Assembly (NCBI GenBank): GCA_041391365.1
Contig: JAWKOC010000001.1
Coordinates: forward strand, 124,001-188,000
DNA length: 64,000 nt
Reading direction: 5' to 3'
Source: JAGRAX01 sp041391365
GTDB taxonomy: Bacteria > Bdellovibrionota_G > JALEGL01 > JAGRMV01
Shown one piece after another: positions 47,646 through 57,329 of the stretch (within the stretch, counting starts at the first letter, position 1; each line of letters opens with the position of its first letter). The notes below the pieces were generated by a model. It ran no database searches and had not been told where the DNA came from. It worked only from the letters and a program-made list of their open reading frames with translations. The position numbers and the translations under genes were made by a program.

Positions 47646-48215
47646 TTACGACTGATAATAAGGGTTTGCTCCAGCGGCATGATCGGTGGTGTCAACGACT
47701 TCAACAATTTCTGGAACAAGTTGTTTGATTCTCTGTTCAACCCCTTGTTTGAGTGTTGCATGGGCTGAGCCACATCCTTGGCAGCCACCACTCATTTTTA
47801 CATAGGCGCGGTTGTCAATGATGTCGAGCAGTTCTATATGTCCACCGTGCGAAGCAACCCCAGGATTAATATCGTCATCCAAAATTTGCTGGATGCGAGC
47901 TGCAACGGGAGAGTCCAAATTGTTTTTGGGTTTGTTGGGGTTGTCGATGTTGAATCCAGATCCGCTCACGGACTCCATCCAATCTACTGTAGCTCCCTTA
48001 AGTTTTTCTTCGTCTTCTTTTCGGATGAGAACCTGAAAATCTCCGGCGTCGATTTGGATGTCTTCGGCTTTGCATTCACGATCCAACAAAAATTGGTAGA
48101 GATATTCTTTCGCACTTTGTCCAGAAATCGAGATTCGCAAATATGGATCCTCTTTTTGATTTTCCATGAATTGAAGCACTTTTTGTTTGGCGTTTGCTGT
48201 AATCAAAATGTTCAT
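47646..48215 (-). CDS. nfuA: Fe-S biogenesis carrier NfuA
   Basis: 189 residues. N-terminal A-type (HesB-like) domain lacking the usual cysteine trio (about 1-95), then a NifU C-terminal domain with SHGGHIELLDI and GGCQGCGSA (Cys145/Cys148). The dimer of this domain holds a 4Fe-4S cluster for transfer to target proteins. Separated by 3 bp from the phosphatase gene. Confidence 0.92.
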   Translation of the reverse strand: MNILITANAKQKVLQFMENQKEDPYLRISISGQSAKEYLYQFLLDRECKAEDIQIDAGDFQVLIRKEDEEKLKGATVDWMESVSGSGFNIDNPNKPKNNLDSPVAARIQQILDDDINPGVASHGGHIELLDIIDNRAYVKMSGGCQGCGSAHATLKQGVEQRIKQLVPEIVEVVDTTDHAAGANPYYQS

Positions 48216-48268
48216 ATATTGATCCCCTCGGGTTATTCTTCGTTTCTATCATCACTTCAGGATGCAAA

Positions 48269-48880
48269 TCAAGGCGCAACGGGTTGGGTTGAAATCTCAC
48301 GTTCTTCTTTGCTGGTGGAGCTTGGAAGGGTGTCGGGAGAGTAACAGGTTCTGCACCGAGCTTCGTAGCGTTCATGTCCTCCAATAAGCACCTGATTTTC
48401 TGCAGGAATCAGTCTTTGGCTTTTGTTGGCAGGTCCACCACAAACCATGCAAATGGCCAGGTTTTTTGTGATGAATTCTGAAATGCAAAGCAATTTGGGC
48501 ATGGGGCCAAAAGGGCGACCTTTGTAGTCTTGATCCAGCCCTGAAGCAATGACCCTCTTTCCACTTTGTGCAAGCTGCTCACAAATGTCTACGATCTCAT
48601 CAGAAAAAAATTGGATTTCATCAATGCCAATAACATCAAAGTGTTTGGATCGTTCCAGGATATCTTTCGGATCGCTTACAGGGATAGCTTCAACATGATT
48701 GTCATCATGACTCACAATTTTGTTTTGATTGTATCGATGGTCGATCGAAGGTTTGAACAATACGGTTTTTTGCTGTGCAATCAGCGCTCTTCGGATTCTT
48801 CGAATCAGTTCCTCGGTTTTTCCTGAGAACATGCTGCCACAGATCACTTCGATCCAGCCTGATTGAGGTGCAAAATTCAT
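48269..48880 (-). CDS. tdk: Thymidine kinase
   Basis: 203 residues. Walker A GSMFSGKTEEL, DEIQFF (Walker B), GLDQDYKGRPFGPMP lasso region, zinc ribbon CMVCGG with CRTC. Type II thymidine kinase for salvage. The start overlaps the stop of the preceding EEP gene (ATGA). Confidence 0.96.
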   Translation of the reverse strand: MNFAPQSGWIEVICGSMFSGKTEELIRRIRRALIAQQKTVLFKPSIDHRYNQNKIVSHDDNHVEAIPVSDPKDILERSKHFDVIGIDEIQFFSDEIVDICEQLAQSGKRVIASGLDQDYKGRPFGPMPKLLCISEFITKNLAICMVCGGPANKSQRLIPAENQVLIGGHERYEARCRTCYSPDTLPSSTSKEEREISTQPVAP

Positions 48881-50070
48881 TTCGATCCTTTCTGTAAGTG
48901 AGTCACTTCTACAACGATAGGGTGATGATCAGAGTATCGGTGCTGTCCTGAAGGCAAGTCGGCAATGATCTGCGGATGCTGAGGGTGGAATCCCCGACCA
49001 AGCATCCAATCCAGTTTGAATGAGCATTTTCCATCACTTTCTTTCAGAGACCATTCGATAAAGTCAAAAAACCAAGGCAACAACCAATCTCCCAAACTTT
49101 CCCGAATGAAGGGGTCTTTGAAATCATAGTCTAGCGTACATCCTCCATCGACGTTGTAAAAACGATGATCAAGTCCAATGGAAGAAAGAGCTTCGAACAA
49201 TCCTTTTTCGTAGGTTTTTTCTGGGTGAGGATAGACATGTTTGATGCAGTAGCCGGTTCCTGAAAACACTCTTCTCCAAAATGTAAAAAAAGCATTGCGA
49301 GCATTGTTGGAATTGTACGTCGTCGTATTGAAATCTCCACCCAAGATCAGTGCATCCAAACGCTTACTAAGGCAGGGAATCAAGGCTTTGACTTGATCTA
49401 CACGTTGAGTGCGTAAACTATGAGCTGCAAGATGAGCGCAAGCGACATCAAAATCTCCATGAGGATGGTGTACCCGAGCCACAATGGCGTTCTCACAACC
49501 CAGTTGGCGTTCGATGCCTAGCATGTGATCTTTGGCGTTGGGAAGAGAAACAACCTCAACTTCGCTCATAGGGAATCTGCTCAAGATGGCGTGCCCTTGG
49601 AGGGCAAAAGTGTTGTCCCCTTGAAAGCGAGTTTGCTCAGCTCCATTGCCTCTGTCGAGATTGAGATAGGAAGGAACAAATACTCCATGCAAATCCAATC
49701 TCTGACTGAGTTCTTGAGCAATGTGTAAGTTTCCAGACCGGATCATCCCTTTGTCGACTTCGTTGAGCAAGAACACATCAGAAGTAGACAAGGTCGGATG
49801 ATTTTTTAGCGAATCTGCGATTCCTTCGATTTGCATTCCTCTTTCAATGTTCCACACACATACTTGAATGGTGGACGATGCTTGCCACATTTTTGTGGTT
49901 TCAAACATCTCCGGCTGGATCAAATGGTGATGAATGCTTTGTTTGTTTTGTAGGTAGTACGCATTGGACTCCAAAGCAGCATTGCCTCTTGCATCTCCCA
50001 AAGCTTGCGCAAGTTCTTTTGCAAAGAAAGCTTGGGGCTGCGACGTGTATTTGCGCTGGGTGGCTTCCAC
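48877..50070 (-). CDS. Endonuclease/exonuclease/phosphatase-family protein
   Basis: 397 residues. EEP motifs in order: NIERGM, LLNEVDKG (metal Glu), GGDFNTTTYNS, and SDHHPIVVEV (catalytic Asp-His). No signal peptide; an N-terminal stretch of about 70 residues precedes the fold. Substrate could be DNA, phospholipid or an inositol phosphate. Lies between the slipin gene and tdk with overlapping ends. Confidence 0.85.
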   Translation of the reverse strand: MEATQRKYTSQPQAFFAKELAQALGDARGNAALESNAYYLQNKQSIHHHLIQPEMFETTKMWQASSTIQVCVWNIERGMQIEGIADSLKNHPTLSTSDVFLLNEVDKGMIRSGNLHIAQELSQRLDLHGVFVPSYLNLDRGNGAEQTRFQGDNTFALQGHAILSRFPMSEVEVVSLPNAKDHMLGIERQLGCENAIVARVHHPHGDFDVACAHLAAHSLRTQRVDQVKALIPCLSKRLDALILGGDFNTTTYNSNNARNAFFTFWRRVFSGTGYCIKHVYPHPEKTYEKGLFEALSSIGLDHRFYNVDGGCTLDYDFKDPFIRESLGDWLLPWFFDFIEWSLKESDGKCSFKLDWMLGRGFHPQHPQIIADLPSGQHRYSDHHPIVVEVTHLQKGSK

Positions 50071-50807
50071 TAGTTTTTATCTCGTATGAAATGTTTCAAA
50101 AAATCAATCGGAACAGGAAAAACGGTGGTGGAGTTTTTGTCTCCTGCAATTTCTACCAAGGTCTGCAAATAACGAAGTTGAAGTGCGTGAGGGCTTTGCG
50201 AAATGACGTCCGATGCTTCTTTGAGTTTGCCAGAAGCCTGGAACTCTCCATCGGCTGCGATCACTTTGGCTCGTCGTTCTCGTTCCGCCTCGGCTTGTTT
50301 GGCCATAGCTCTTCGCATCTCTTCAGGCAAATCGATGTGTTTGATTTCAACCAAACTTACTTTGATTCCCCAGATGTCGGTTTGCTTGTCCAAAATGTTT
50401 TGGAGTTGCATGTTGAGCTGATCACGGTCGGAGAGAAGTTCATCTAGGTCATGTTGTCCCAGTGCCGATCGCAACGTGGTTTGCGCCAGCTGACTCGTGG
50501 CATACAAATAGTCTTCCACTTGGAGAATCGCTTTGTCAGCTTCCAAGACCCGAAAGTAGACAACGGCATTGACTTTCAAAGATACGTTGTCTTTGGTGAT
50601 GACATCTTGGGGTGGAATGTCCATGGTGACCGTTCTCATGGAAACTTTTACCATTTTATCAATGAACGGAATGATCCAATTCACTCCTGCTTTTTTTACA
50701 CCTGAGAGCCTTCCGAGTCGAAAAATCACACCTCTCTCGTATTCCATGATGATTCGAAATCCGCTGAGGACGAAGAATGCTGGGATGAAGATCCAAAATA
50801 GGTTCAT
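50070..50807 (-). CDS. Slipin/stomatin-like SPFH protein
   Basis: 245 residues. N-terminal membrane hairpin, SPFH domain with [32 protein letters not shown] and [21 protein letters not shown], then a charged coiled coil ([24 protein letters not shown] split by helix). Organises membrane domains and works with NfeD proteases; the adjacent NfeD gene confirms the pairing. Confidence 0.94.
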   Translation of the reverse strand: MNLFWIFIPAFFVLSGFRIIMEYERGVIFRLGRLSGVKKAGVNWIIPFIDKMVKVSMRTVTMDIPPQDVITKDNVSLKVNAVVYFRVLEADKAILQVEDYLYATSQLAQTTLRSALGQHDLDELLSDRDQLNMQLQNILDKQTDIWGIKVSLVEIKHIDLPEEMRRAMAKQAEAERERRAKVIAADGEFQASGKLKEASDVISQSPHALQLRYLQTLVEIAGDKNSTTVFPVPIDFLKHFIRDKN

Positions 50808-50828
50808 TTCATGTTCTCCTTTGAAAGT

Positions 50829-52154
50829 TTAGGCATTTGTTTGTGTAGTAACCTTTTTCACCTGGGCGATCAAATCATTTAATGCGACTATTTCCACCTG
50901 CTCATTTTTTTCAATGGGATGGCTGGATCGAGCCTCCCAGTATTCTCCCATGAGAAAAATTTTTCCTTGGTGAGCATCGATTCGATCCACAACGGTCGCT
51001 TTCGCCCCGAGCATGTATTCTTTGCCAACATGTTGTTTCATGCCCAGAGTTTTGCCAACGGCATAGGCGATGATGGCCCCCACCAATGCACATCCCAATG
51101 ATATGCTGGCAAGCATTCCATGAGGAATGGAAAAGTCTGAGGTGTTTGGATCAAAGAGGAAAAAACCTCCAGCTCCCAAAAGAATCGATCCAGCCAAGGT
51201 CAGCAAGCCAAAAGAGGTGATGAAAATCTCAGCAATGAAGCAGGCAAAGGCTAGCGCCATCAAGAGAATTCCCACAGTGTTGATAGGGATCACGCTTGAG
51301 GCTACCAGGAACAAAAGCAAGGAAATGCCACCGGTCACCGCAGGAAAAATCATTCCTGGGTGAGAAAATTCTGCATAAAATCCAAGGCCCGCAATGGCGA
51401 GCAATGCAAAAATAACGGTCGGATGAGCCAATCGATTGAAGAATTTCATTTTCCAATCGATTTCTACATTTTTGATTCTCAGGTTGCTTGTATGAAGGGT
51501 ACGAGAGTCGGCGCCGATCTGTATGCTCATACCATCCATTTTTTTAAGGAGTTCGGCTTCGCTTTGCGCAATCATGTCGATGACATTCAATTCCAGTGCT
51601 TCCTCTGCCGTGATGGAGGCGCTGTCACTCACCGATAGTCTTGCCCACTGAATGTTTCGTCCTCGCTGACGTGCGATGGCTGCGATGAAGGCCAAGGTAT
51701 CGTTTTCGATTTTCTTCCCCATGTGCTCGCTTCCCTCTTCGGGATCTTTGCCGGTCGCGGTAACCGGATGAGCTGCACCAATGTTGGTTCCAGGAGCCAT
51801 GACAGCAATGTTGGCTGCCATCGTGATGAACGTACCCGCTGAACCTGCCCGCGATCCAGAAGGGGAGACGTACACAATGGTTGGCACTCTGCTGCCAAGC
51901 ATCTGTTTGACAATGGTACGGGTCGAGTCCAGGATGCCTCCCGGAGTATCGAGGCAGATGAGAAGACCCCAGGCTCCCTGGGCTTCAATGTCTTGATAGG
52001 CCTTTTCCAAAATATGAACCGTTCCTTCATGAATGGCTCCTTCAATGTTGACCTTGTAAAGGACTGTAGAGGTTTCTGGGTCCGAGTTGGCCCAGATTGT
52101 GGGAGCCCAACCGAGCCATAGGGAAAGGACCATCAAGAAGGAGGGGATGCGCAT
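50829..52154 (-). CDS. NfeD-type membrane serine protease (ClpP-class)
   Basis: 441 residues from the ATG at 52154, which supplies the signal peptide (MRIPSFLMVLSLWLGWAPTIWA); a longer frame reaches 52232. A ClpP-like domain with LDTPGG, GSRAGSAGT (catalytic Ser) and GAAHPV comes first, then four membrane spans and a C-terminal OB-fold NfeD domain. Cleaves hydrophobic C-termini of slipins, as in the Pyrococcus 1510-N system. In operon with the slipin gene, 21 bp apart. Confidence 0.92.
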   Translation of the reverse strand: MRIPSFLMVLSLWLGWAPTIWANSDPETSTVLYKVNIEGAIHEGTVHILEKAYQDIEAQGAWGLLICLDTPGGILDSTRTIVKQMLGSRVPTIVYVSPSGSRAGSAGTFITMAANIAVMAPGTNIGAAHPVTATGKDPEEGSEHMGKKIENDTLAFIAAIARQRGRNIQWARLSVSDSASITAEEALELNVIDMIAQSEAELLKKMDGMSIQIGADSRTLHTSNLRIKNVEIDWKMKFFNRLAHPTVIFALLAIAGLGFYAEFSHPGMIFPAVTGGISLLLFLVASSVIPINTVGILLMALAFACFIAEIFITSFGLLTLAGSILLGAGGFFLFDPNTSDFSIPHGMLASISLGCALVGAIIAYAVGKTLGMKQHVGKEYMLGAKATVVDRIDAHQGKIFLMGEYWEARSSHPIEKNEQVEIVALNDLIAQVKKVTTQTNA

Positions 52155-52443
52155 CTTTGGGTGGATAAACCAGCCGTTGGGTCTTGTAAAGAAATTCTGG
52201 CCGATGCTAGAGAGGTGCAAGGAAGATACCATCCTAAGTAAAAAGGTAAAAAGTGTATTTTTAGTTCCATTGATTGGAGTTGTTTGTTAGTATATAAATA
52301 ACTAATATTATTAATTAATTAATTTAAGTTACTATTTGAGCGATATTTTTATGAAAAAGTGTAAATTTTTGTTTTTTATTATTGCCAAAAAACCTGACCT
52401 TGTTGTACCATAAGAAAGTACCCCCTGGTGTAAGGACATCTTC

Positions 52444-53469
52444 GTGGAAAACAAAGCAAAATACAGTGACGCCAAAATTTTGTATGTGGATGATGAAGTC
52501 GACAATCTGATCGGTTTTCAGATCCACACCGAAAGCGATTTTTCGATCGCAACGACCGAATTTCCGCTCAAAGCCTTGGAAATGATCGAACACGACCCTT
52601 CGGTGGCCGTATTGATCGTGGATCAGGTCATGCCCAAAATGACAGGGTTGGAGTTGGCGGAAAAAGCCAAAAAAATCTCTCCTTACTTGACCTGCATTAT
52701 GTTGACCGGAAATGCCACCAAGCATTTGGCGATTGAATCCGTGCGAAAAGGCATTTTCTGGGAGTTTTTGGAAAAACCTGTGGATTTCTCCTCTCCGGAG
52801 ATGAAACAAATGCTATTTTCCGCGATTCAAGAACATTATTTGGACCGTGTCAAAAACGGATACCGAGAAGGTACCATCAATCTTTTGGCCAAACTCATCG
52901 ATGACAAAGACGGTCACACCCATCGCCACTCCTTTCGTGTTCAAGAGTGGTCTCTCAAAATTGGTAAAAAACACAATCTAAGCGATCATGAACTCGTGCA
53001 GCTTAGGGAAGGAGCACTATTGCACGACATCGGAAAGATTAGCATTCCTGATGACATTCTAAAAAAGCCTGGAAGACTTACAGCTCTCGAACGAAAAATC
53101 ATCATGACGCATCCGGGCCGTGGGGGAGATTTATTGGAAAGCATTCCGCAGCTCGCTGAGCTTGCCTCGATGGCTCGTGACCATCACGAACGTCCCGATG
53201 GCAAAGGATATCCTCGTGGCCTCAAAGGGAACGAAATCCCCTTGTTGTCGAGCATTGTGGCCATGGCAGATTTTTACGAGGCCTTGAGCTCCAAGCGCCC
53301 TTACAAAGAGCCATGGGAAATCAAAGAAATCATCAAAGAAATTGCACGCGTCAGAGGAACGCAATTTCGGGAAGATGTCGTCGACAGTCTTTTGGAAGTG
53401 TTGGTGGAAGAGAATTTTATCTCCAAACAAGATTTGGACGTGACGTTAAAAGAAGCTCAAGCTGCTTGA
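52444..53469 (+). CDS. Response regulator with HD-GYP c-di-GMP phosphodiesterase domain
   Basis: 341 residues, GTG start with AAGGA upstream. REC domain 8-125 (acidic DD at 16-17, phosphoacceptor Asp60 in LIVDQVMP, Lys in EKP). The HD-GYP domain has LLHDIGK (HD 194-195) and HHERPDGKGYP (247-257), all catalytic residues present. Lowers c-di-GMP on phosphorylation. No histidine kinase gene is adjacent. The 289-bp region before it is AT-rich (TATATAAATAAC-type), a likely promoter zone. Confidence 0.95.
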   Translation: MENKAKYSDAKILYVDDEVDNLIGFQIHTESDFSIATTEFPLKALEMIEHDPSVAVLIVDQVMPKMTGLELAEKAKKISPYLTCIMLTGNATKHLAIESVRKGIFWEFLEKPVDFSSPEMKQMLFSAIQEHYLDRVKNGYREGTINLLAKLIDDKDGHTHRHSFRVQEWSLKIGKKHNLSDHELVQLREGALLHDIGKISIPDDILKKPGRLTALERKIIMTHPGRGGDLLESIPQLAELASMARDHHERPDGKGYPRGLKGNEIPLLSSIVAMADFYEALSSKRPYKEPWEIKEIIKEIARVRGTQFREDVVDSLLEVLVEENFISKQDLDVTLKEAQAA

Positions 53470-53492
53470 TGTTCTGGGAATAAATTCATACA

Positions 53493-53858
53493 ATGTCCAA
53501 GATGGACCATCCAGATCGTTACCTGCTCTTTGTTGAATATTTTAACCATGGAAAGTTTATGTCGGCTCAGACGACGTTGGACGAGGTTTGGCTCAATGAT
53601 ACAAGTTCGAACCGAGATTTTTATGGTGGGCTGATTCAACTGGCCGTTTCTTTTTATCATTTGATGGAGGGAAACGGGAGGGGAGCCAAATCAATTTTCA
53701 AGAAGGCTTCTGAACTGTTGTCTCCTTACAAGGAGATTACATTGGGATTGGATGTACAATTATTATTAAAGCAGGCACAGATCATCTATCAAAATGTTCC
53801 CGACGAAGACGTGGACATTGCAGTCAAGAATTTGCCAAAAATCGACTTGGCCGAGTAG
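53493..53858 (+). CDS. DUF309-family small helical protein
   Basis: 121 residues. The EYFNHGKFMSAQTTLDEVWLN and FYGGLIQLAVSFYHLMEGN blocks match DUF309, a four-helix family of unknown function. The family's usual AHE in the first motif is replaced by AQT here. Separated by 23 bp from the HD-GYP gene. Confidence 0.75.
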   Translation: MSKMDHPDRYLLFVEYFNHGKFMSAQTTLDEVWLNDTSSNRDFYGGLIQLAVSFYHLMEGNGRGAKSIFKKASELLSPYKEITLGLDVQLLLKQAQIIYQNVPDEDVDIAVKNLPKIDLAE

Positions 53859-53962
53859 TTCGTCATTTCATTCTTTCTTTTCTTTTTCTTTCGGTTTCAT
53901 CCTTTGCCAGCGCCCAGTCTCTTGTTCCTACATCTGATCTATGGAAAAAAGCTCTCACACAC

Positions 53963-54796
53963 GTGGCAGAAAGAGTGTGTGATGGACCTTCGGCTTCCAT
54001 GTGCAGGGCTGTACTTCAATCCAATCTACAGTTTCAGTCTCATGCTGCTTTGATGAAAGCTCTCAATGTGTTGGCTCTTCCTCCTACAGAAGAAATTCAA
54101 CAAGGGTACTACACCGACCAAGCCACCGAAAAAGTTGTACAGTTTTTGGAGTTGCACAAAGAACCTTTCGATCGGGTGGAGTCTGAAACCGGAGTAGATC
54201 GAACCATCGTGGCATCGCTTCTTTGGATCGAAACTTTGCTCGGAAGCACAGCCCTCAAAACTTATCCGACCATCGATAGTTTGGTCAGTTTGGCCGTTTT
54301 TTCTGATCCTTCGTTTCGAGCTTGGGCACTGCCTATCCTCGAGAAAGAGGCCACGATCAAAATTGATGCTCAAGAGCCGCGAGCCAAGAAACTTGGACTT
54401 GTTCAAAAGAAAGTTGAAAGCATCCCATGGGATCAGCGTATGACATCCATCGGCGAGGATTGGGAAAAACATACAAAGGCCTATTTTGAAATTGCACACA
54501 TTCTCAAATGGGATGAAACGTTTGCGAGAAGTCGCAGAGGTTCGTGGGCGGGAGCCATAGGATACTCGCAGTTTATGCCCGCTACACTTTTGCCATATGT
54601 CCGAAAAAAATCGTATCAATTGTGGGAATGGTCAGATGCGATTGAATTGACTTCCAAAGAGTTGGCCAAAAAAGGATTTTCCATGGACATTGAAAAGTCA
54701 CTCAAGGCCTACAACAGTCCAACCTGGTATCGATCCACGATCCTCAAGCTTCATTCCAAATTGCTTGCGCTGCAACAAACTTTCGCCAAACGCTGA
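53963..54796 (+). CDS. MltB-type lytic murein transglycosylase, start uncertain
   Basis: 277 residues from the GTG at 53963. SLT_2/MltB features: ASLLWIETLLGS (catalytic Glu), GSWAGAIGYSQFMPAT, and a C-terminal AYNSPTWY. The in-frame codons just upstream (53861-53960) encode a clear signal peptide (RHFILSFLFLSVSSFASAQ), yet no ATG, GTG or TTG is in frame. An ATT at 53870 or an indel may explain this. Cleaves peptidoglycan glycan strands in the periplasm. Confidence 0.8.
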   Translation: MAERVCDGPSASMCRAVLQSNLQFQSHAALMKALNVLALPPTEEIQQGYYTDQATEKVVQFLELHKEPFDRVESETGVDRTIVASLLWIETLLGSTALKTYPTIDSLVSLAVFSDPSFRAWALPILEKEATIKIDAQEPRAKKLGLVQKKVESIPWDQRMTSIGEDWEKHTKAYFEIAHILKWDETFARSRRGSWAGAIGYSQFMPATLLPYVRKKSYQLWEWSDAIELTSKELAKKGFSMDIEKSLKAYNSPTWYRSTILKLHSKLLALQQTFAKR

Positions 54797-54799
54797 GGT

Positions 54800-57268
54800 T
54801 TATTTTCTTTCGGATTTGGAATCCAGCAAAAACAAAACCGTCGGCATGAAAAACAGTCCCGAGACAATGCACGCGATCTCTCCGAGTAGTGCCAACCAGC
54901 CAAAGGAAGCCAGGGCTTGACTGGATGCTTCGGTCAAAGAAACATATCCAATGATGGTGGTCACAGAACACAATGCCACTGCACCTCCCAAGGAGTGGAG
55001 AACTTTTTCTACGGATTGATAACCTTCTTCTTTGTATCGAAGATAAAAATTCACTCCATAGTCTACGCCGATTCCAAACGTCACGGGAAGAGCAATGAAA
55101 TTGAAAAAATTGAGTTTGATGTTCAGAACGGATTCCATGCCCATCATAAAAATCATTCCCATCAAAAGTCCTGACAAAACATACGTCATGGCTGCAACGT
55201 TTCTCAAGTTGAGAAAAACAAGAAAAGAAACAAACAAAAATGAAATCAAGGTTGTGAGGGGGCCATCTTTTTTCACGGCCCTCAGAAGATCAGCAAAAAT
55301 AGCAGACTCCCCTGACATTCGAACGGTCGTATCTTTGTCCAATCGAATGTTCGAAAGAGCGTCAGAAAATTGCATGAGTTTTTTTCCGTTGTTGAGATTT
55401 GCCGTATGTTTGGGAAAAACATACACCATCTTGCCTGTGGTTCCATCGAGTTCTGAGAATTTTCTTCGAATGCTTGGGGGCAGGTTCTCCGCTGTGACTT
55501 TTGGTAGGTTCACAGCTTTTTTGAAGTCTTCCAGTTCTTCTTTGTATTTGCCTTTGACGAATCCCAAGGAATTGTCCTGCAGAAGACCTCTCAGCTCTTT
55601 GTGAACTTCCATTTTTTCATCTTGCTCGATGGGAAGGTAGGAATCCAAGGTCGAGCAAGATGCAATCGTCCGTTCACTCTCTGGAAAAGCTTTTTCCTGT
55701 TGCATGACTTTTTCACAGATATCTCCGGGTTGTTTGTCTTTGGGAATCAACAACACCGATGGAGTCAGACTGTCTGGAAAAATTTCTTTCATGCGTGAGT
55801 CGACACGATCTTCCTGCGCATCTTTTTTGTATTCAGTTTTCAATTTTGAGAAGTCGTATTCAAGGGAATCGGGTAGAAAAAGCGATGTGCGAAAAATGCA
55901 GAAACAAACCAAAATAGATCCAATGGCAATGATCAGAATCGGTTTGGAACGGATGGCGACATACACTTTGTCAAAAAACGATGTCCACTGTCCAGGACCT
56001 TTGCTTCCATCTTGAATGGAAGGAATCAGGTTTTCACACCATTGAATCAGAGGGGGCAAAAACACATAGCTTGCAATCCAACAAAGCATCATCCCGATGC
56101 CTCCGATGAATCCAAAGTGGCTAAATCCTTTGATTTCGGAGAAGCCAAGGGCTGCAAAAGCCATGCTGGTTGTGATGGCTGCGATGAACGTGGGTTTGTA
56201 GGTAAGCATCACAGCCTTTTCCAACGCTTGGGTGGCTGGCAGCCCCTTTTTTCGATGTTCAAAAAATGAAGCGAACAAAAGAATTCCCGTGTTCACTCCG
56301 TTGCCAATGATGATGCTCCCCAAGAAAGCAGTTTGGGAATTCAAATAACCAATCACGAGTTTTGATATGCCAAAGGTCCATGCGGTTCCAACGGCCAAGG
56401 TCAAGCTGAGCAAAATGATGACACGCACTCTGAAAAAATACAAAAACAACGAAAGAGCCACGCAGAAAAAACATATGGCCAAGGTGGATACCACATCCGT
56501 GATCAACTGAGAGTATTGTGTCAAAACCCTCTGGTACTTTCCTCGATAGTAAATCTTCATGCTAGGGTCATAGGATGTGGGATTGAGCTTTTCGATTTTT
56601 TTTTCAACCTCCGCGATGAGTTTTTTCGAAAAACCCACACCCGTGGCCGTTCCGAAGGGTTGGATGAGCATCACAGCCATTTTCTGATCTTTGGAAAAAA
56701 AATACCCATCGATGTAGGTATCGTAGCCAGAAGTTTCATGTTCGTATTTTTTTTCGATGTCAGAAAGATCAAACTCTACTTTCTCCTCTTCCAACTCGAA
56801 AAAGAATGGATTTTGTTTGAGTTTTTCATACTCGATTTTTCGTTTCAGCCGATCTCGAATGGTTTTCAGATCGGCCAAGTCCACATAGAAATATCGATTT
56901 TCGGTATAAAAATCTTTTACATCGGTAACGTTGTATTCCAAAAAGCGAACATATTGTTCGGGAAGGGACGACAGTTCTATGGCCAGATCATGGATGAACG
57001 TTTCGATGGCCAAGGGTTGGTTAGCCTCTACAGCAACAATCAAAGTTCCCAATCCACCAACACGATCGACAAGTTCGTCGAGGGTCTTCACGCTGGGTTT
57101 GTTTTGAGGAAGAAGATTCTTGAAATCGTTGCGAACTGTAAGTTGAAAACAAAGATAAAGGCTCGGAATGAGGGTAAGCGAGATCCACAACACCGACTTT
57201 TTTGGGTGTCGAAGGATGCAGAGCAAAAGGCTCTCGATCCACTGTTGCAAAGCTTTCCGGCTCATCAT
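54800..57268 (-). CDS. MMPL/RND-superfamily lipid transporter-like protein
   Basis: 822 residues with 12 spans in two halves, each with a large periplasmic loop. The second half has NFFNFIALPVTFGIGVDYGVNF with its proton-relay Asp. The first half has GSIIIGNGVNTGILLF, where Asn replaces the Asp. Resembles HpnN/MMPL exporters that move hydrophobic lipids across the periplasm. Divergent (61 bp) from an aminotransferase gene; converges with mltB. Confidence 0.85.
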   Translation of the reverse strand: MMSRKALQQWIESLLLCILRHPKKSVLWISLTLIPSLYLCFQLTVRNDFKNLLPQNKPSVKTLDELVDRVGGLGTLIVAVEANQPLAIETFIHDLAIELSSLPEQYVRFLEYNVTDVKDFYTENRYFYVDLADLKTIRDRLKRKIEYEKLKQNPFFFELEEEKVEFDLSDIEKKYEHETSGYDTYIDGYFFSKDQKMAVMLIQPFGTATGVGFSKKLIAEVEKKIEKLNPTSYDPSMKIYYRGKYQRVLTQYSQLITDVVSTLAICFFCVALSLFLYFFRVRVIILLSLTLAVGTAWTFGISKLVIGYLNSQTAFLGSIIIGNGVNTGILLFASFFEHRKKGLPATQALEKAVMLTYKPTFIAAITTSMAFAALGFSEIKGFSHFGFIGGIGMMLCWIASYVFLPPLIQWCENLIPSIQDGSKGPGQWTSFFDKVYVAIRSKPILIIAIGSILVCFCIFRTSLFLPDSLEYDFSKLKTEYKKDAQEDRVDSRMKEIFPDSLTPSVLLIPKDKQPGDICEKVMQQEKAFPESERTIASCSTLDSYLPIEQDEKMEVHKELRGLLQDNSLGFVKGKYKEELEDFKKAVNLPKVTAENLPPSIRRKFSELDGTTGKMVYVFPKHTANLNNGKKLMQFSDALSNIRLDKDTTVRMSGESAIFADLLRAVKKDGPLTTLISFLFVSFLVFLNLRNVAAMTYVLSGLLMGMIFMMGMESVLNIKLNFFNFIALPVTFGIGVDYGVNFYLRYKEEGYQSVEKVLHSLGGAVALCSVTTIIGYVSLTEASSQALASFGWLALLGEIACIVSGLFFMPTVLFLLDSKSERK

Positions 57269-57329
57269 GGGGGAAAATCGTCATATCATTAGTTTTGTGT
57301 TTTTGGAAAAATTTGATATTCGCGTGTCG

